From NCBI GenBank assembly GCA_963931865.1, contig OZ007506.1, positions 3,468,926 through 3,532,925 on the forward strand: a stretch of DNA of 64,000 nt, given 5' to 3'. The translations under genes and the position numbers were made by a program. Source of the stretch: Axinella damicornis (taxonomy: Eukaryota; Porifera; Demospongiae; Axinellida; Axinellidae). Below the pieces are notes generated by a model. That model saw nothing but the letters and a program-made list of their open reading frames with translations, was not told where the DNA came from and searched no databases. This document shows positions 10,846-21,762 of the stretch, piece after piece (position 1 is the stretch's first letter; every line of letters begins with the position of its first letter).

Positions 10846-11123
10846 TTAGACCATACCGCTAATTGAATAAGGTGACACTAATTGATGATACTAATTGAAT
10901 AAGGCACATGCAGAGCAGGGTGGCTGTGACCATATATGGGCTTTGCTGAACCGTCGCATAGCTACAGCCAATGATATTTGAGAGGACCGTCATTTTGCGT
11001 CATACTGCAGCAAAAAAAAGCGCGATACGCTCAGTTGGTGAGTAGGCTAGTGGTGAGGTAGCTAGGTAGCTAGCTAGCTGGTGCCAGTTTGATTGTGTTG
11101 TCGAGTAACATCCCTGCCGCGCC

Positions 11124-11231
11124 ATGGAAGGAGAAGCCTGGGGGTTTAATGCGATCGACTTTGAATCTAACATCGAGGACTCAGTAGCAGCGAAGGATCA
11201 ACTGACTTATGCGGACAACATGGATAATTAA
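11124..11231 (+). pseudogene. Short N-terminal ORF cut by a foldback element
   Basis: An ATG in good context (GCGCCATGG) opens MEGEAWGFNAIDFESNIEDS. After about 24 codons the frame enters the foldback element at 11195 and stops inside it. This looks like the beginning of a gene destroyed by the insertion, but the rest of that gene is not identifiable downstream. Confidence 0.3.
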
Positions 11232-11328
11232 GCGGGGTCAACTGACTTATACGGACACAATACTTAGGGTATATTAGGGACAGGGCAGGTACTAATTATC
11301 CATGTTGTCCGCATAAGTCAGTTGATCC
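11195..11328. mobile_element. Foldback element with internal direct repeat
   Basis: GGATCAACTGACTTATGCGG at 11195 is matched by its reverse complement ending at 11328; arms are 36 bp. The left arm is followed by a diverged direct copy (GGTCAACTGACTTATACGGA). No clear target-site duplication. Confidence 0.8.
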
Positions 11329-12009
11329 CTGCTCACGAACTAGGGATCTGTGCTCATCTTCACCTCTAAGGCCAAAGAGTTTGCAGTTGTACCGAAAGAC
11401 GGTATTGCGTGGCGAAGCTCCAAGCAGTACACAGCGAAAAATGCGTAAGGCACCACAGTTTCTCTTCTTGTTCCGGTGTCAATGGTTGAGCTTGCATAGT
11501 CTCTGTACCTACACCCTCCTTCGTCAGCTTCTTCATTCGCGCATCGAGAGCACCACGAGTCAGTGTAAAGCGAACGCAACTCCAAGGCTGTGTAAGGCGG
11601 CATTGAACAGCGAAAAGTGCAGTGTAAAGATCTGAAGATTTATGCTCGTCCAGACCTTGGGGCCATGGGGAGAGGTGTGTTGTTGATGTGGACTCGTTGA
11701 AAGAGATGGGTAGTCAGCTGGATTTGCTGGCTGCAATACCTGCCATTCTGGCAAAGTCCCTTGTGCTACTGAATTGTTCTCATGTCATATTTTGTCCTGT
11801 TTCTCTATTAAGTTCAGTTCATTTGATGTCAGTCTTTATATCACCTCAAACATACTGGTATGTTTGCTTGATTAAAACTTTAATTTGATTCTACTAAACT
11901 ACCTGAACTAACCGGCGACTTCAAAGTGCAAGCGGGTGACTAACCTACTTAAATGCCCTGAACTAACCGGCAAACTTCAAAGGAAAAAGCTCATTAATTA
12001 TTCATGTAT

Positions 12010-12886
12010 GGTCTAATTATAAGCATCCACTCGTTCCAGTGGTGAACCATTTACTGTAAGAGCCACCGGTGTGAATGATTGACATCTCTTTGAGATTAAC
12101 ATGTACCTGCATTTGTTGGCATTGAAGTCCAATAAATTATCGTTAGTCCAGAAACAGAGTTTTGTGACATCATTTTGGAGGAGAGCAAAATCTTCTATAT
12201 ATATTCTGAATTAGAAGATAGAGAAGAATGTCGTCGGCAAAGAGTGACAGGTTACCAGCTGTTAGCGCCACTTTTGTAATTCCATCAATATAGATAATGA
12301 AAAGAATTGGGCCGAGAACTGATCCCTGGGGTACTCCAGAACTTACTGGTAGTACTTCTGATGATGATCCATCCACACAGACATATTGCTTCCCGTTAGT
12401 TAGGTAGGTAGCTAGTACTGATCCATTTAAGGATGTAGGAGTTGACTTTAAGGTCTCTGAGTTTCCTTAGTAGCAGTCTGTGAGGGACAGAATCGAAAGC
12501 CTTACGGTAGTCAAAGAAAACGGCACAGATGTCAAAGCCAGCCTCAAGTGACCTGTGCCAATTGTCCAGGGCAGCTAGTAGGGCTCCAGTCGAAGATTTG
12601 CCTTTAGTGAACCCCCACTGTTGTTGGGAAAGGGGAGCATGAGAATTGAGGTGCTCAGTTAGAAGATTTACTATGTGCTTCTCGAGGAGTTTACTGAGAA
12701 TAGACAATAAGGAAATGGGACGGTAGTTAGAGGGGTTTGAGTTGTCACCTGATTTGGGGATGGGGGAGACACGTGCAGTTTTCCACTCGCTTGGTAGTTC
12801 TCCAGAAGTAAGGGATACATTGAATAGCTTGGTGACAGCTGGAGTTATACTTAGAGCAGTTTTCTTGAGCATGAGCTCAATAACTA
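12010..12886 (-). pseudogene. Non-LTR retrotransposon reverse-transcriptase fragment
   Basis: The minus-strand reading gives reverse-transcriptase blocks in the expected order: ARVSPIPKSGDNSNPSNYRP, SLLSILSKLLEKHI, AVFFDYRKAFDSVPH (polymerase motif A), SSGVPQGSVLGPILFIIYID (motif B), and SLFADDILLYL (motif C with catalytic Asp pair). The frame is broken near 12400 (between LKWI and the GKQYVCVDG segment) and again near 12175, after which it continues to about 12010 (NKCRYMLISKRC). No endonuclease domain is visible upstream. It is a broken, 5'-truncated copy. Confidence 0.85.
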
Positions 12887-13300
12887 CATCCTGTTACATT
12901 TTCAAATGTTTTTTTTATTACTTGTAATAATAGATGTCATTCAGGCTTAAAGTGCTCTTTTCCAACCAATGACGGCGAATGCCATCATTTAAGGCCATAA
13001 GAGTTTATATGGGAATTTAATAGTAGGCATTATAGAGGGTGTTTGCTTCCTACAATTAACATTTCTATTGGTATACGCTCAATATTAAATTCTGCTACCA
13101 TGCACATTTACTAAAACAGGAGCAAACATGATTATAGCTAGATTTTCATCACAGTAACACAACATGCATATGTCACTATAACATGTCACTATATAATATC
13201 TTGTGTTCAGACTGGGGTGCAATCACTCCAGCTAGGCCTAGTATTACAAAATTCATTCCATCATTACAAACTACAACTATAATTATATCAATGTCTCAAT

Positions 13301-14035
13301 TCATGGCACAGGTTCAGCAGGTATACGAATATAGCGCTGGAACTGTACGCGAAGCATATTCCCATCAGAAGTGGGAGCTATATGGAAAAATGCCTGTTCA
13401 ACACCGTCACCTAAAACACGATTGAAGGCAAGATTGTTGTCGACAAAAGTGCCTTCTGGTGTCATGATAGAGGGAGTATAGGTTCGCTCATGGATCACAA
13501 TTGGTGAAGTTGGACATACATCAATGAGTGTAAAGGTATATATCATGTTTATCCCGGAGGCGACCCTTCCTTCGACTCCACCATAGGTGCCATGTAGGAG
13601 TTGTTGTCCTGGAACCCGGACCTGGAAACCTCCTTGTCTGGCATCATAACATTTTGATCGAGTACTGCCACTTGTTAGCCAACGGTTAGTCCATGCAATC
13701 TGTGTGAATCGAAGTTTGAGGTTTCGAAATGTGCTGTTCTGAAAATAACGTAAGCCATTTTCATCTGGCTCTGAAGAGGAAAAATCAAGCCCGAACCTTG
13801 TGTTGAAATAGTCCATCGCTCTTTCAGTTTCTGTTTCAAGTTCTTCTGCAGTATACATCAAGTCATTGGTAAAGAATGTGGCATTTGGATCAGCACTTTG
13901 TATTGTTAGAGGGACTACAGTGTCAGTGATAATCGTGATTTGGCCGGAAAACCAGTTAGTCGGACAAACACCCTGTTGAGCAGTCACTGTTAGCACATTA
14001 ACAGCGATGATAGTAAGGATGGACGCAAGCTTCAT
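13301..14035 (-). CDS. Predicted secreted protein, function unknown
   Basis: A single uninterrupted 244-codon frame. The N-terminus (MKLASILTIIAVNVLTVTAQ) is a clear signal peptide with likely cleavage after TVTA. The mature part has three cysteines (VCPTNW, KCYDAR, DVCPTS) and NxS/T glycosylation sites at NATF and NSTF. Segments such as TERAMDYFNTRFGLDF and GTYGGVEGRVASGINMIYTF suggest a globular extracellular domain. I do not recognise the family and assign no function. No transmembrane segment follows the signal peptide. It is the only intact gene in the left half. A TATA-like box lies about 100 bp upstream, and it stands between repeats with no obvious partner gene. It could equally be the single large exon of a longer gene. 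Confidence 0.7.
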   Translation of the reverse strand: MKLASILTIIAVNVLTVTAQQGVCPTNWFSGQITIITDTVVPLTIQSADPNATFFTNDLMYTAEELETETERAMDYFNTRFGLDFSSSEPDENGLRYFQNSTFRNLKLRFTQIAWTNRWLTSGSTRSKCYDARQGGFQVRVPGQQLLHGTYGGVEGRVASGINMIYTFTLIDVCPTSPIVIHERTYTPSIMTPEGTFVDNNLAFNRVLGDGVEQAFFHIAPTSDGNMLRVQFQRYIRIPAEPVP

Positions 14036-14137
14036 CTTCCTTTATCTGCAGTGGGTACAGCAGTGTAGTAATATGATATAATAACAGTTCCTTGATTTTC
14101 GAAGCTATTGGGAAACCTCAGAAGTGAAAATCTGCTG

Positions 14138-14148
14138 TATATATTTTT
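14138..14148 (-). promoter_or_regulatory. TATA-like box for the secreted-protein gene
   Basis: On the minus strand this reads AAAAATATATA about 100 bp upstream of the start codon at 14035. The position fits a core promoter with a 5' leader of about 70 nt; this is a sequence-only suggestion. Confidence 0.3.
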
Positions 14149-14164
14149 CTGTGCCGTTGAAAAT

Positions 14165-14545
14165 CATTGGTAATTCACCTTATGTCAACAGATTGGTACA
14201 CAATAAACATGTCATGCCGAGTATAGAATATGTCATGATGTGAAGCAGTGAGTTCCATGCACTTTCCGAATCTGCATAGGTGTTTTTCTCCACTGCTAAA
14301 AATCATGACCTTACTGCATGCAAATCAACAGATTGGTATCATATATATTAGACATGTGACATGTCATTATAATTATATACAGTGAGGTCGAATATGGATA
14401 CAAGTCATGATGTGCAGAGCGTTAAGTTCCACGTGCATGCAGAACGCGGAGTTCCACTTTCCCACCTTGCATAGGTACACATTTTTCTGTGCTACTAAAA
14501 CGTTGGTGATTCACCTTACTGCATGCAAATCAACAGATTGCCTGG
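14165..14545. repeat. Diverged direct repeats upstream of the secreted-protein gene
   Basis: Three diverged copies share TTACTGCATGCAAATCAACAG (or TTATGTCAACAG in the first) followed by ATTGGTAY and a CATGTCAT segment, at about 14175, 14310 and 14515. They also share GTTCCAYGCACTTTCC-like text. They sit 140-500 bp upstream of the gene start. Confidence 0.6.
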
Positions 14546-15458
14546 TAAACATGCCATACAGATCTGTATAGCTAGTGAGGTTCGTAAACAATAGAGAACC
14601 TTTAAGATCAGTTCGGAATCTGTTGTCCGTTGCGGTGCACAGCAATGGACTTTAGTGTCAGCAAGAGTTCATAACAATAAGAGTGTGCAACTGCCATATG
14701 GTATCCATCTCGGCAGTATGACGTAGTAATCACTTGGACTATATTTACCCCGTGCGCGCATGCCGAAGCAGGTTAAGCAATCGGTTTTGTCTGTCAGTCG
14801 TCTGTCAGGCGGAAAAAATAATCTCCCAACATAGACCCTCATAAACCATCGAAATGGAGTCAAACAATAGCAAATAGCAAAAAAAAAACCCTGCTCTATG
14901 TGTACCTGACTGAAGTCAAGGTGCTCCGTTTCGCTGTATTTCGGCTATTTCCTACTTTTCATAACTATCATAACATTGGCTCCACCTCTTCATGACCTCA
15001 GAGTCCCATCAAGAACAGGACACGCAGTGCATTTGGAAACTTCATGCTTCGAGTTGACCGCTAGGAAACAGTGCTTTCTCACAATCTATGTACTTCACAG
15101 ACATCATGGCTATTGTTTCGGCTGTTTTTTTCCCAGCTATTTCCTATCATTTGTAACATTAATTTGGCCCCACCTCTCCAGCTTCACATGCACAATACAG
15201 TATATACGGTAAGCGGTCACTCCCACACCTTGGATATGGCCATACACAAACACAGTATACGCACTAGTCGCCCTGTCGGCAGAGATGTCACGTCGATTGT
15301 AGCTGCACTGCATGCATCCTGGCCTGTAGACATTCAGTGTGGGGTATGTGTTCTATGAACACCTCTAGCCGGACTTGGATGGTTGCAGACCAGGTATCAC
15401 ATTTCACAACCTGTGACACCTGCTATAGGTCACTGGGTTATCAAACTGAAGGGTATTA
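14546..15458. other. No gene seen; weak internal duplication
   Basis: Two diverged copies of a segment with GGCTATTTCCTA and CCACCTCTYCA occur at about 14940-15000 and 15120-15190. Reading frames here lack recognisable features. Confidence 0.4.
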
Positions 15459-16183
15459 CTAAAGTTCGAGTTCGAGTTCGAGTTCGAGTTCGAGTTCGAG
15501 TTCGAGTTGGAGTTGACGGTCGCGCGCGCGCAGTACACAAACTCGCGTGCGCGCAGTACACAAACTCGCGCGCGCGCAGTACACAAACTCGCGCTACAGA
15601 CAACAATGGAGTGTACAATATAGTTTGGAAGGAGAAACCTAACATTAGAGTCCAACTTCAATACATACAATTTTCCGCTATGGTCACTGCAAGATTCTTG
15701 TCGAGTCTACAGGCTCCTGAAGGTAAGGAACATGGTGTCATGATCATCGTCATGTAGCTATCTGAAACAAAATTACTTGAGAACGTGCAATGTCTGACAA
15801 ATCACTTTACCTCTGAGTAGCTGGGCTGTTCCTATACGTTGCACACTCAAACGACAGCAGCATAAAGGTGACAGTCATTATCTTCCACCTGGAACTGTCT
15901 GCCAATAGATAGACTCTACATACATACTAGGGTAGCTAGCTATATTTGTCTGACGTAGCCACCCTGGGTTCGTCGCACCTCCAACAGTAACGGACAGCTC
16001 ATCGGTATTAGCACACACGACAGAGGTTCACGCCTCCTCCAGAGCATGCTGTGATCCGTTCTCATGATTTGGCAAGTTCTGCTCGGACGTACACGGCCAT
16101 CTTGGCCTGGAACGGTACGCGGAACCAACATCGAACTCGAACTCGAACTCGAACTCGAACTCGAACTCGAACTCGAACTTTAG
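15459..16183. mobile_element. Element bounded by inverted GTTCGA hexamer arrays
   Basis: The left end reads CTAAAGTTCGAGTTCGAG with about eight GTTCGA units (15464-15510). The right end is the exact complement, about eight CGAACT units ending CGAACTTTAG (16132-16183). The 0.7-kb interior has a CGCGCGCAGTACACAAACTC triplication (15524-15595) and no transposase. Inverted simple-sequence termini with matching outer bases (CTAAAG/CTTTAG) indicate one inserted unit. No target-site duplication is evident. Confidence 0.6.
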
Positions 16184-16330
16184 CAATCCCCAAACTGAAC
16201 TGACCACACTTCTTTAGATGCATGGGCACCATCAGTTGTTTTAACCTTAACCACTAACGTTAACCACAGAGTGGTTACCCTGGTTGCATACAAGCTGGAG
16301 GTGGTTAGAAGAAGGGGTTCAGAGACTAAT

Positions 16331-19284
16331 TGCATATGGCAACTTGAGAGGAAGCTGGCCCAGATTATCTTACCACCATAATCTTGCGATACCGTGTGCT
16401 CATTAAATATACATAACGTACAAGTTACCTTTGTCCCTCCGTGCAGGAACTAGCTAGAGACACGCAACAAAAACGAGGTATAACAGCAATATGAGTACCT
16501 TATATAGCCGGTATGATCTTAGCGCCTGAGTACAACATGCCAACACGGGCAGTGGCATCAAAGTTCAAGGTCGAGTTGGCGATTTTTGGCGTCAGATTTT
16601 GCAATCAGAAAGGGCTAACAGGCCAGCTTGGCAGCATCCATGGGAAGTTTTCAACTGACTGGAGGGCGGCTCAGAGTGACTTCGCTTCGCTGCCGTTGGA
16701 AAAACGAGTGATGGTCGTTCATACCACAAAGCCATTCGCTTTCGCCAGATCAGGCAAGTAGAACGCACAATATCTCACGAACAGGATGTTTATCTCGGTA
16801 AAACTTTTCGAGCCGCCCTGCCCCTTTCTTCGTAGAATTGAAGTACAGTCTAATATATGAGATGTCACTTCAGCGATAAAAAATTGACGCCAAAGTCGCG
16901 CACACATTTCACTGCTGATTGTAAACCGCAAGCGCGCACCGCACATGCGCAATAGCAAACTGTAACCCGTAACCTTAACCACTAAACATCTCTGCTGCCA
17001 TCAAGGGCATAAAATTTCCACAACAACCAGTTGTAGCTAGTGACCTTGAAGGTGTTCCAAGATTGTCAGTGAGATGATCTGGGCCAGTTGCCTTTGAAGG
17101 TTGTCTTATGCAATTACCCTAACCCTTGAGTAAACCTCCTATAACCACTGTCTCCAGCTTGTCTGCACCCAAGGTAACTAGCCTTGTTCCCAGGCCTAGC
17201 CCGTTTTTTTCTGGTTTGCATTGACAATAATACACGGATGCAGAATTTTTCGCCACCGGTGTATTATTGTCAATGCAAACCTTAAAACAACCAATTAAGT
17301 TTTACAGTGCAATTTCCTTTGACATCAGCTGGCACAGATGGCCATAATCTTGCAGATCTAAATTCACTGACATCCAGGCCCCTCCTGGGGCCTGGATGCA
17401 AGGGGCCGTCTCTATTCGGTGGACTGGACTCGGGACTGGACTGTGGGACTGGACTCACAGAAAGTTGCGCTCATCATTTTGAAGCATCAAACGCTACTAA
17501 AATACTTACATGACATGAATGTCATTCGGGGTAGCCGACCATGACTCGATATCAGCCGTTCCATCAGCCCTTTCTGTCAGAGCGCGTGCGCCAACGATGC
17601 ACTGAATCGGCTCGTTCCCAGACTGAAATGGTCTGGGGACAAGAACAATGAATAATTATTATAGGCCTACAGCTACAGCACGGAAAGCAGGAACGGAAGC
17701 GCCAGCCAAACTTGGCAGGAGCATGCATAGAAACAGTTCAAGAAGCTGCAAAATGGTTGTAACACTTGGTATACGAGAGTTTGCTAGCAATGACCGCCAT
17801 GTGTTCCTCGAAGTCGTCGTCAGATCATGGACGAATTCACACCGAAACGGACGGTCGAGCTGGTTTTGCATGGTAGGACCACGGTAGGCTGTCTACATGG
17901 TGACAGCTGTGTTGGTACACCTCGCGTATTTGGTAAGCTATTATCTACGGTGGTAGCTATATAGTGCCGTTCCGCAATTTCCTGTTTTCTGGCCTTCAGA
18001 AATGACGAGCGCAACTTTCTGTGAGTCCAGTCCCACAGTCCAGTCCCGAGTCCAGTCCCGAGTCCAGTCCACCGAATAGAGACGGCCGATGCAAGGCTAA
18101 GTCGTGCCAGTAGCTATTTGATCACTTACTGAAAATGATCAAATAGCTACTGGCAGTGTGAATGGGCTAGTATGTAATGCTCACCATGCCACTCCTTATC
18201 CTGCCAAATGAAAACTGGAGGTCCCAAAAGTGTGAGATGAAATGTGTGCACCTAGCATAGCTAGCCGTAAGCAAGATGCAGATTGGAAATAGCATCAGTT
18301 AATCTTAGCACAACAAGGTCCATCATGCAGAAATTGTGTGGGACAAACGAAGGTAGCTAAACATGCACAAGTCTGTCAGTGCTATGAGCTCTCCCTATAC
18401 GTTTCGTTTACTGGCACCAGTTTACCAGTATAGGGCTGCCGCCATGCCACAGTACCTTGCTGAGTCAAAATCTGTAGTAGCTATGTCCTCTAGTGAATGG
18501 AATGGGTCTTGAACACTTCACATTTTCACACTCATTCAAGATTTTGGCATGAAACATGCTCAAAACTGGTTGGACCAAAGTGGCCAACTAAAATCCCTAA
18601 TGTAGCATCTTGCTTACGGCTAGGCTAGCTATAGGTGCACACATTCAGGAGCCTCTCATAAGCTCCTGACACATTTCATCTCACACTTTTGGTTGGACTT
18701 CCAGTTTTCATTTGGCAGACAGCTCTTCCAGCAGGAAAATTGACATCACGGCAGAATGCGCGAGACAATGAAGGGGCCGCCCCTGGGGCTAGCCGCAAGC
18801 AAACGCAATCGCAATCGCGGAGAGCAGCTCGCGCAGATGCAGTGAGACTAACTGCCGAGCGCCGCGCTGCGCTAACACGAGATCATGAGCCCCGCAGGGC
18901 TAACAATGCATGTCACTCACTCTGACAATATTCCGTCTATGGTCCAGTACACCGAAGTTGAGGTCACAAATGCTGCAGCTCAGTAGCTAGTCTCCACTCG
19001 AACAACTCTGTCTCCAACACTCCAATTCGATCTCAAACTCTTATCCCAAGTCCAGTCCCAAGTCTATCTGACACTCCAACTCGGACACTCAAACTCCACT
19101 AAAACTCTCTGGTCTTTAATTGTTGCACCATACAACAAAGACTTCCAAAGGTACAAGACAAATTTAGCACGATCTAAATTAATTGTGGCTAACCTTTGCT
19201 AGTCAGGGCAAGCCAGCAGATGTTAGAGACAGATCGCATTTCACTTTGAACGCCAGTGTACGCAGAAGCCATAGCGGTAATTAA
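16331..19284. repeat. Segmental duplication A, copy 2
   Basis: This matches 1-1525 in the same orientation with high identity. It is longer because of extra blocks, one of which (17404-18087) has inverted ends and target-site duplications, and another (about 16376-16977) which interrupts the shared text right after the first 45 bases. A third extra block lies at about 18140-18262. No shared reading frame of interest. Confidence 0.85.
17404..18087. mobile_element. Non-autonomous DNA transposon, 684 bp, 9-bp target-site duplication
   Basis: The ends are inverted copies beginning GGCCGTCTCTATTCGGTGGA, extending over at least 60 bp through the GGACTGGACTCGGGACTGGA repeats to GAAAGTTGCGCTCATC. 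The direct repeat GATGCAAGG flanks both ends (17395-17403 and 18088-18096). Copy 1 of the segmental duplication has a single GATGCAAGG at about 475-483 and no insert, so the insertion is proven by an empty site. Nine-base duplications are typical of Mutator-like elements, but no transposase is encoded, so the superfamily is inferred. Confidence 0.88.
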
Positions 19285-19305
19285 GTGTGTGTGGCGGTGG
19301 TTGGG

Positions 19306-19334
19306 TAGCCTCGCCCACACGCGGAACGAGGCTA
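19306..19334. mobile_element. Micro-palindrome element, 29 bp, TAGYCTYG family
   Basis: The 29-bp insert reads TAGCCTCG, a 13-bp core, then CGAGGCTA. It is bounded by perfect 9-bp direct repeats GTGGTTGGG (19297-19305 and 19335-19343). It is the shortest member of the family in this window. Confidence 0.75.
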
Positions 19335-20369
19335 GTGGTTGGGCATGATCCAGACTTGCATGCAAACACGTCACCATTGTGTTGACTGGTATAGCTGCAT
19401 CTGTTGGGCAGCTCAATTCCCAAGTCAGTGGTATTTCAACGCAACCAGAAAGCCATGCAGACCCAGACTACATGATCAACCTGTTCGATGCCTATACCCC
19501 TGCAGCAAGTGTCTGCAGCCTACATGTCTCATCTTATATCCAACTGGTGCATGATTCTGCATGTACATAAGAACAGTCTACATGTAGATATCTTGAGTTG
19601 GATGGTATAGCTACAGCAAATGACTACGTACAATGCAACAACAGTCGCCTGCTAATATTTAAATGAAAATTCACTCTATAAAATTGTTTGTGGTTCATTA
19701 TTATTTTGACAGGGGAATCTTGGGGAGTCCCCTAACCCTGTATATATATATATCCGTCACGAATAATGGGGCAGTGGGTTAATTGCTATAGGTAGCATCC
19801 AACAAAATAAGTTGCATCCTCACAGGGAGCAGCATTTTCCTTCAGGGTCATGCTGCTCTAGCCTCATACCCAGGCCCATATGCGCAGAATGGAAAGGGCT
19901 GGTAACACTTTGATCACAGGTCAGTCAGTATAGTTACATTCCTTACTGAATGCATTCAAATTCATTTTCCGTTAACGATAATAAGCCCAAGAAACACATA
20001 CGTAAATGAATTTTAATCATCAAAGCCAAGACTTCATCGATTACTATTACTCCTTTCCCTGACACATCCAACAGTCTATTATACCGCAAGAAACAATATA
20101 GAGTAGGCTGGTACGTCTGCAAATGAGGCATAGGTGAGAATAATACACTAGAAATATCATAAAGCAATTAACAAGATTGCAATCAATAAAGTATCATAAA
20201 GTATAAGACAATGAACACAACAACTATAGACAGCAAGAGAGAGAAGAGTTTTAAAAGAGTAGCAATATAACGATATTCTCCACTTCAAACTCTATTATCT
20301 TGGTTTGCCAGAGAACTAGTCATGTAGAAAGAGGGAAAGAATAACTTTAGTGTGTTACCAAGATTTTAA

Positions 20370-20600
20370 CTGTGTGTTCGTGTGTATGTGTCTGTAAGTG
20401 GGATGTTCGTGAGGCGGGACTAGACTAGTGTGCACGACCTTGGTACTTCAATTTACTGAACCGAACTCAGCAAAGAATGTTCGAGAACATTGGGCATGGG
20501 CTGGAAACTTCCAGAACAGCTGGCGGGGAGCAGCAGCCTAAGCAGACGCAATCAGAGGGCAGCAGCCAAAGCGGACGGAATCAGGGAGCAGCAGTTGAAG
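20370..20600. repeat. Dispersed GGGAGCAGCAGCYRAAGCGGA family, copy 1
   Basis: The head reads AAGTGGGATGTTCGTGAGGC with GGACTAGACTAGTG, followed by TACTTCAATTTACTGAAC and then GGGAGCAGCAG repeats. Related copies occur at 26230-26470 (minus), 52265-52470 and 58680-59215. Function unknown; it behaves like a dispersed non-coding repeat. Confidence 0.75.
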
Positions 20601-20697
20601 CGGACGCACAAGTCAATCAGTCCTACCGGTAGCCCTCACAGTTCATTACAACACTCACGCTACTAGTGTCTGAAAATACCATTATTAATCCTTTCAC

Positions 20698-20766
20698 ATG
20701 AGGCTCAAGAAAGTCCGAGGGAGGGGGGCATGTGGGTAGCACAGGAGTTTGAAGACAGCCAGGATA
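20698..20766 (-). pseudogene. Relic copy of ARAP exon 34
   Basis: A 69-bp stretch bounded by CAG and GTGAAA matches ARAP exon 34 (30998-31066) with one amino-acid difference (YPGCL for YPDCL). Its neighbouring exons are missing in this copy, so it cannot be part of a complete PH domain. It is a duplicated remnant. Confidence 0.7.
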
Positions 20767-20799
20767 CTGAGGGAAGAGGAGCAGGAGAAGAGAGGATGG

Positions 20800-21346
20800 G
20801 TGGGAGGAGAGGACAAGGAGAGAGAGAGGAGAGGGTGGTAGGGAGGAAGGGGAGGGGAGAGGATGAGTGGGAGGAGAAGGCGAGGAGAGGATGAGTGGGA
20901 GGAGAGGGCGAGGAGAGGATGAGTGGGAGGAGAGGGCGAGGAGAGGATGAGTGGGAGGAGAGGGCGAGGAGAGGATGAGTGGGAGGAGAGGGCGAGGAGA
21001 GGATGAGTGGGAGGAGAGGGCGAGGAGAGGATGAGTGGGAGGAGAGGGCGAGGAGAGGATGAGTGGGAGGAGAGGGCGAGGAGAGGATGAGTGGGAGGAG
21101 AGGGAGAGGAGAGGATGAGTGGGAGGAGAGGGCGAGGAGAGGATGAGTGGGAGGAGAGGGCGAGGAGAGGATGAGTGGGAGGAGAGGGCGAGGAGAGGAT
21201 GAGTGGGAGGAGAGGGAGAGGAGAGGATGAGTGGGAGGAGAGGGCGAGGAGAGGATGAGTGGGAGGAGAGGGCGAGGAGAGGATGAGTGGGAGGAGAGGG
21301 CGAGGAGAGGATGAGTGGGAGGAGAGGGAGAGGAGAGGATGGGAGG
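20800..21346. repeat. 28-bp purine minisatellite
   Basis: About nineteen tandem copies of a 28-bp unit, GAGGATGAGTGGGAGGAGAGGGCGAGGA in rotation, with a few GAGA-for-GCGA variants. The same site in the other duplicate (31313-31350) has about one unit. Open frames in all three minus frames follow from the lack of stops in the unit and are not genes. Confidence 0.95.
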
Positions 21347-21762
21347 GAGGAGAGAGTGGGACAGGAGACAGAATAGAAGAATAGAAGAATGAAAGAAGGA
21401 TTTGAGTCTGTAGGCCAAATACACCCATTCAAAATATTAGCACAAACAGTCTGCAGTTACCACACCCCTCCCTCATAGCTTTCAACCAGAAACAATATCT
21501 GTGTGTAGGTGTGTGTTTCAATGGGGAGGGGGGGGGGGGGGGAGGGGAAGAATCGAAGAATCATACAATACATCTCAACAACTTAGTTTAGCCTCGTTCC
21601 CAGGCTCTTGCGAAGGGGCTAAACACTGTCTGCACATGTGCAAACATTATAAACAGCAAAATAAACACGGTTCTTGTGTAAATGTTTATGTACATAGCTT
21701 GACACTGAGACTATGCAAGCCAGGGGGCATGTGGACATAAAGCACAGACAGGGTGGCACTAG

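Noticed and set aside
20623..21432. Three overlapping long minus-strand ORFs of 239-269 codons (Ser/Pro/Leu repeats)
   Set aside because: All three frames are open at once because a 28-bp minisatellite unit has no stop. Only the 69-bp exon-34 relic inside is protein-derived.
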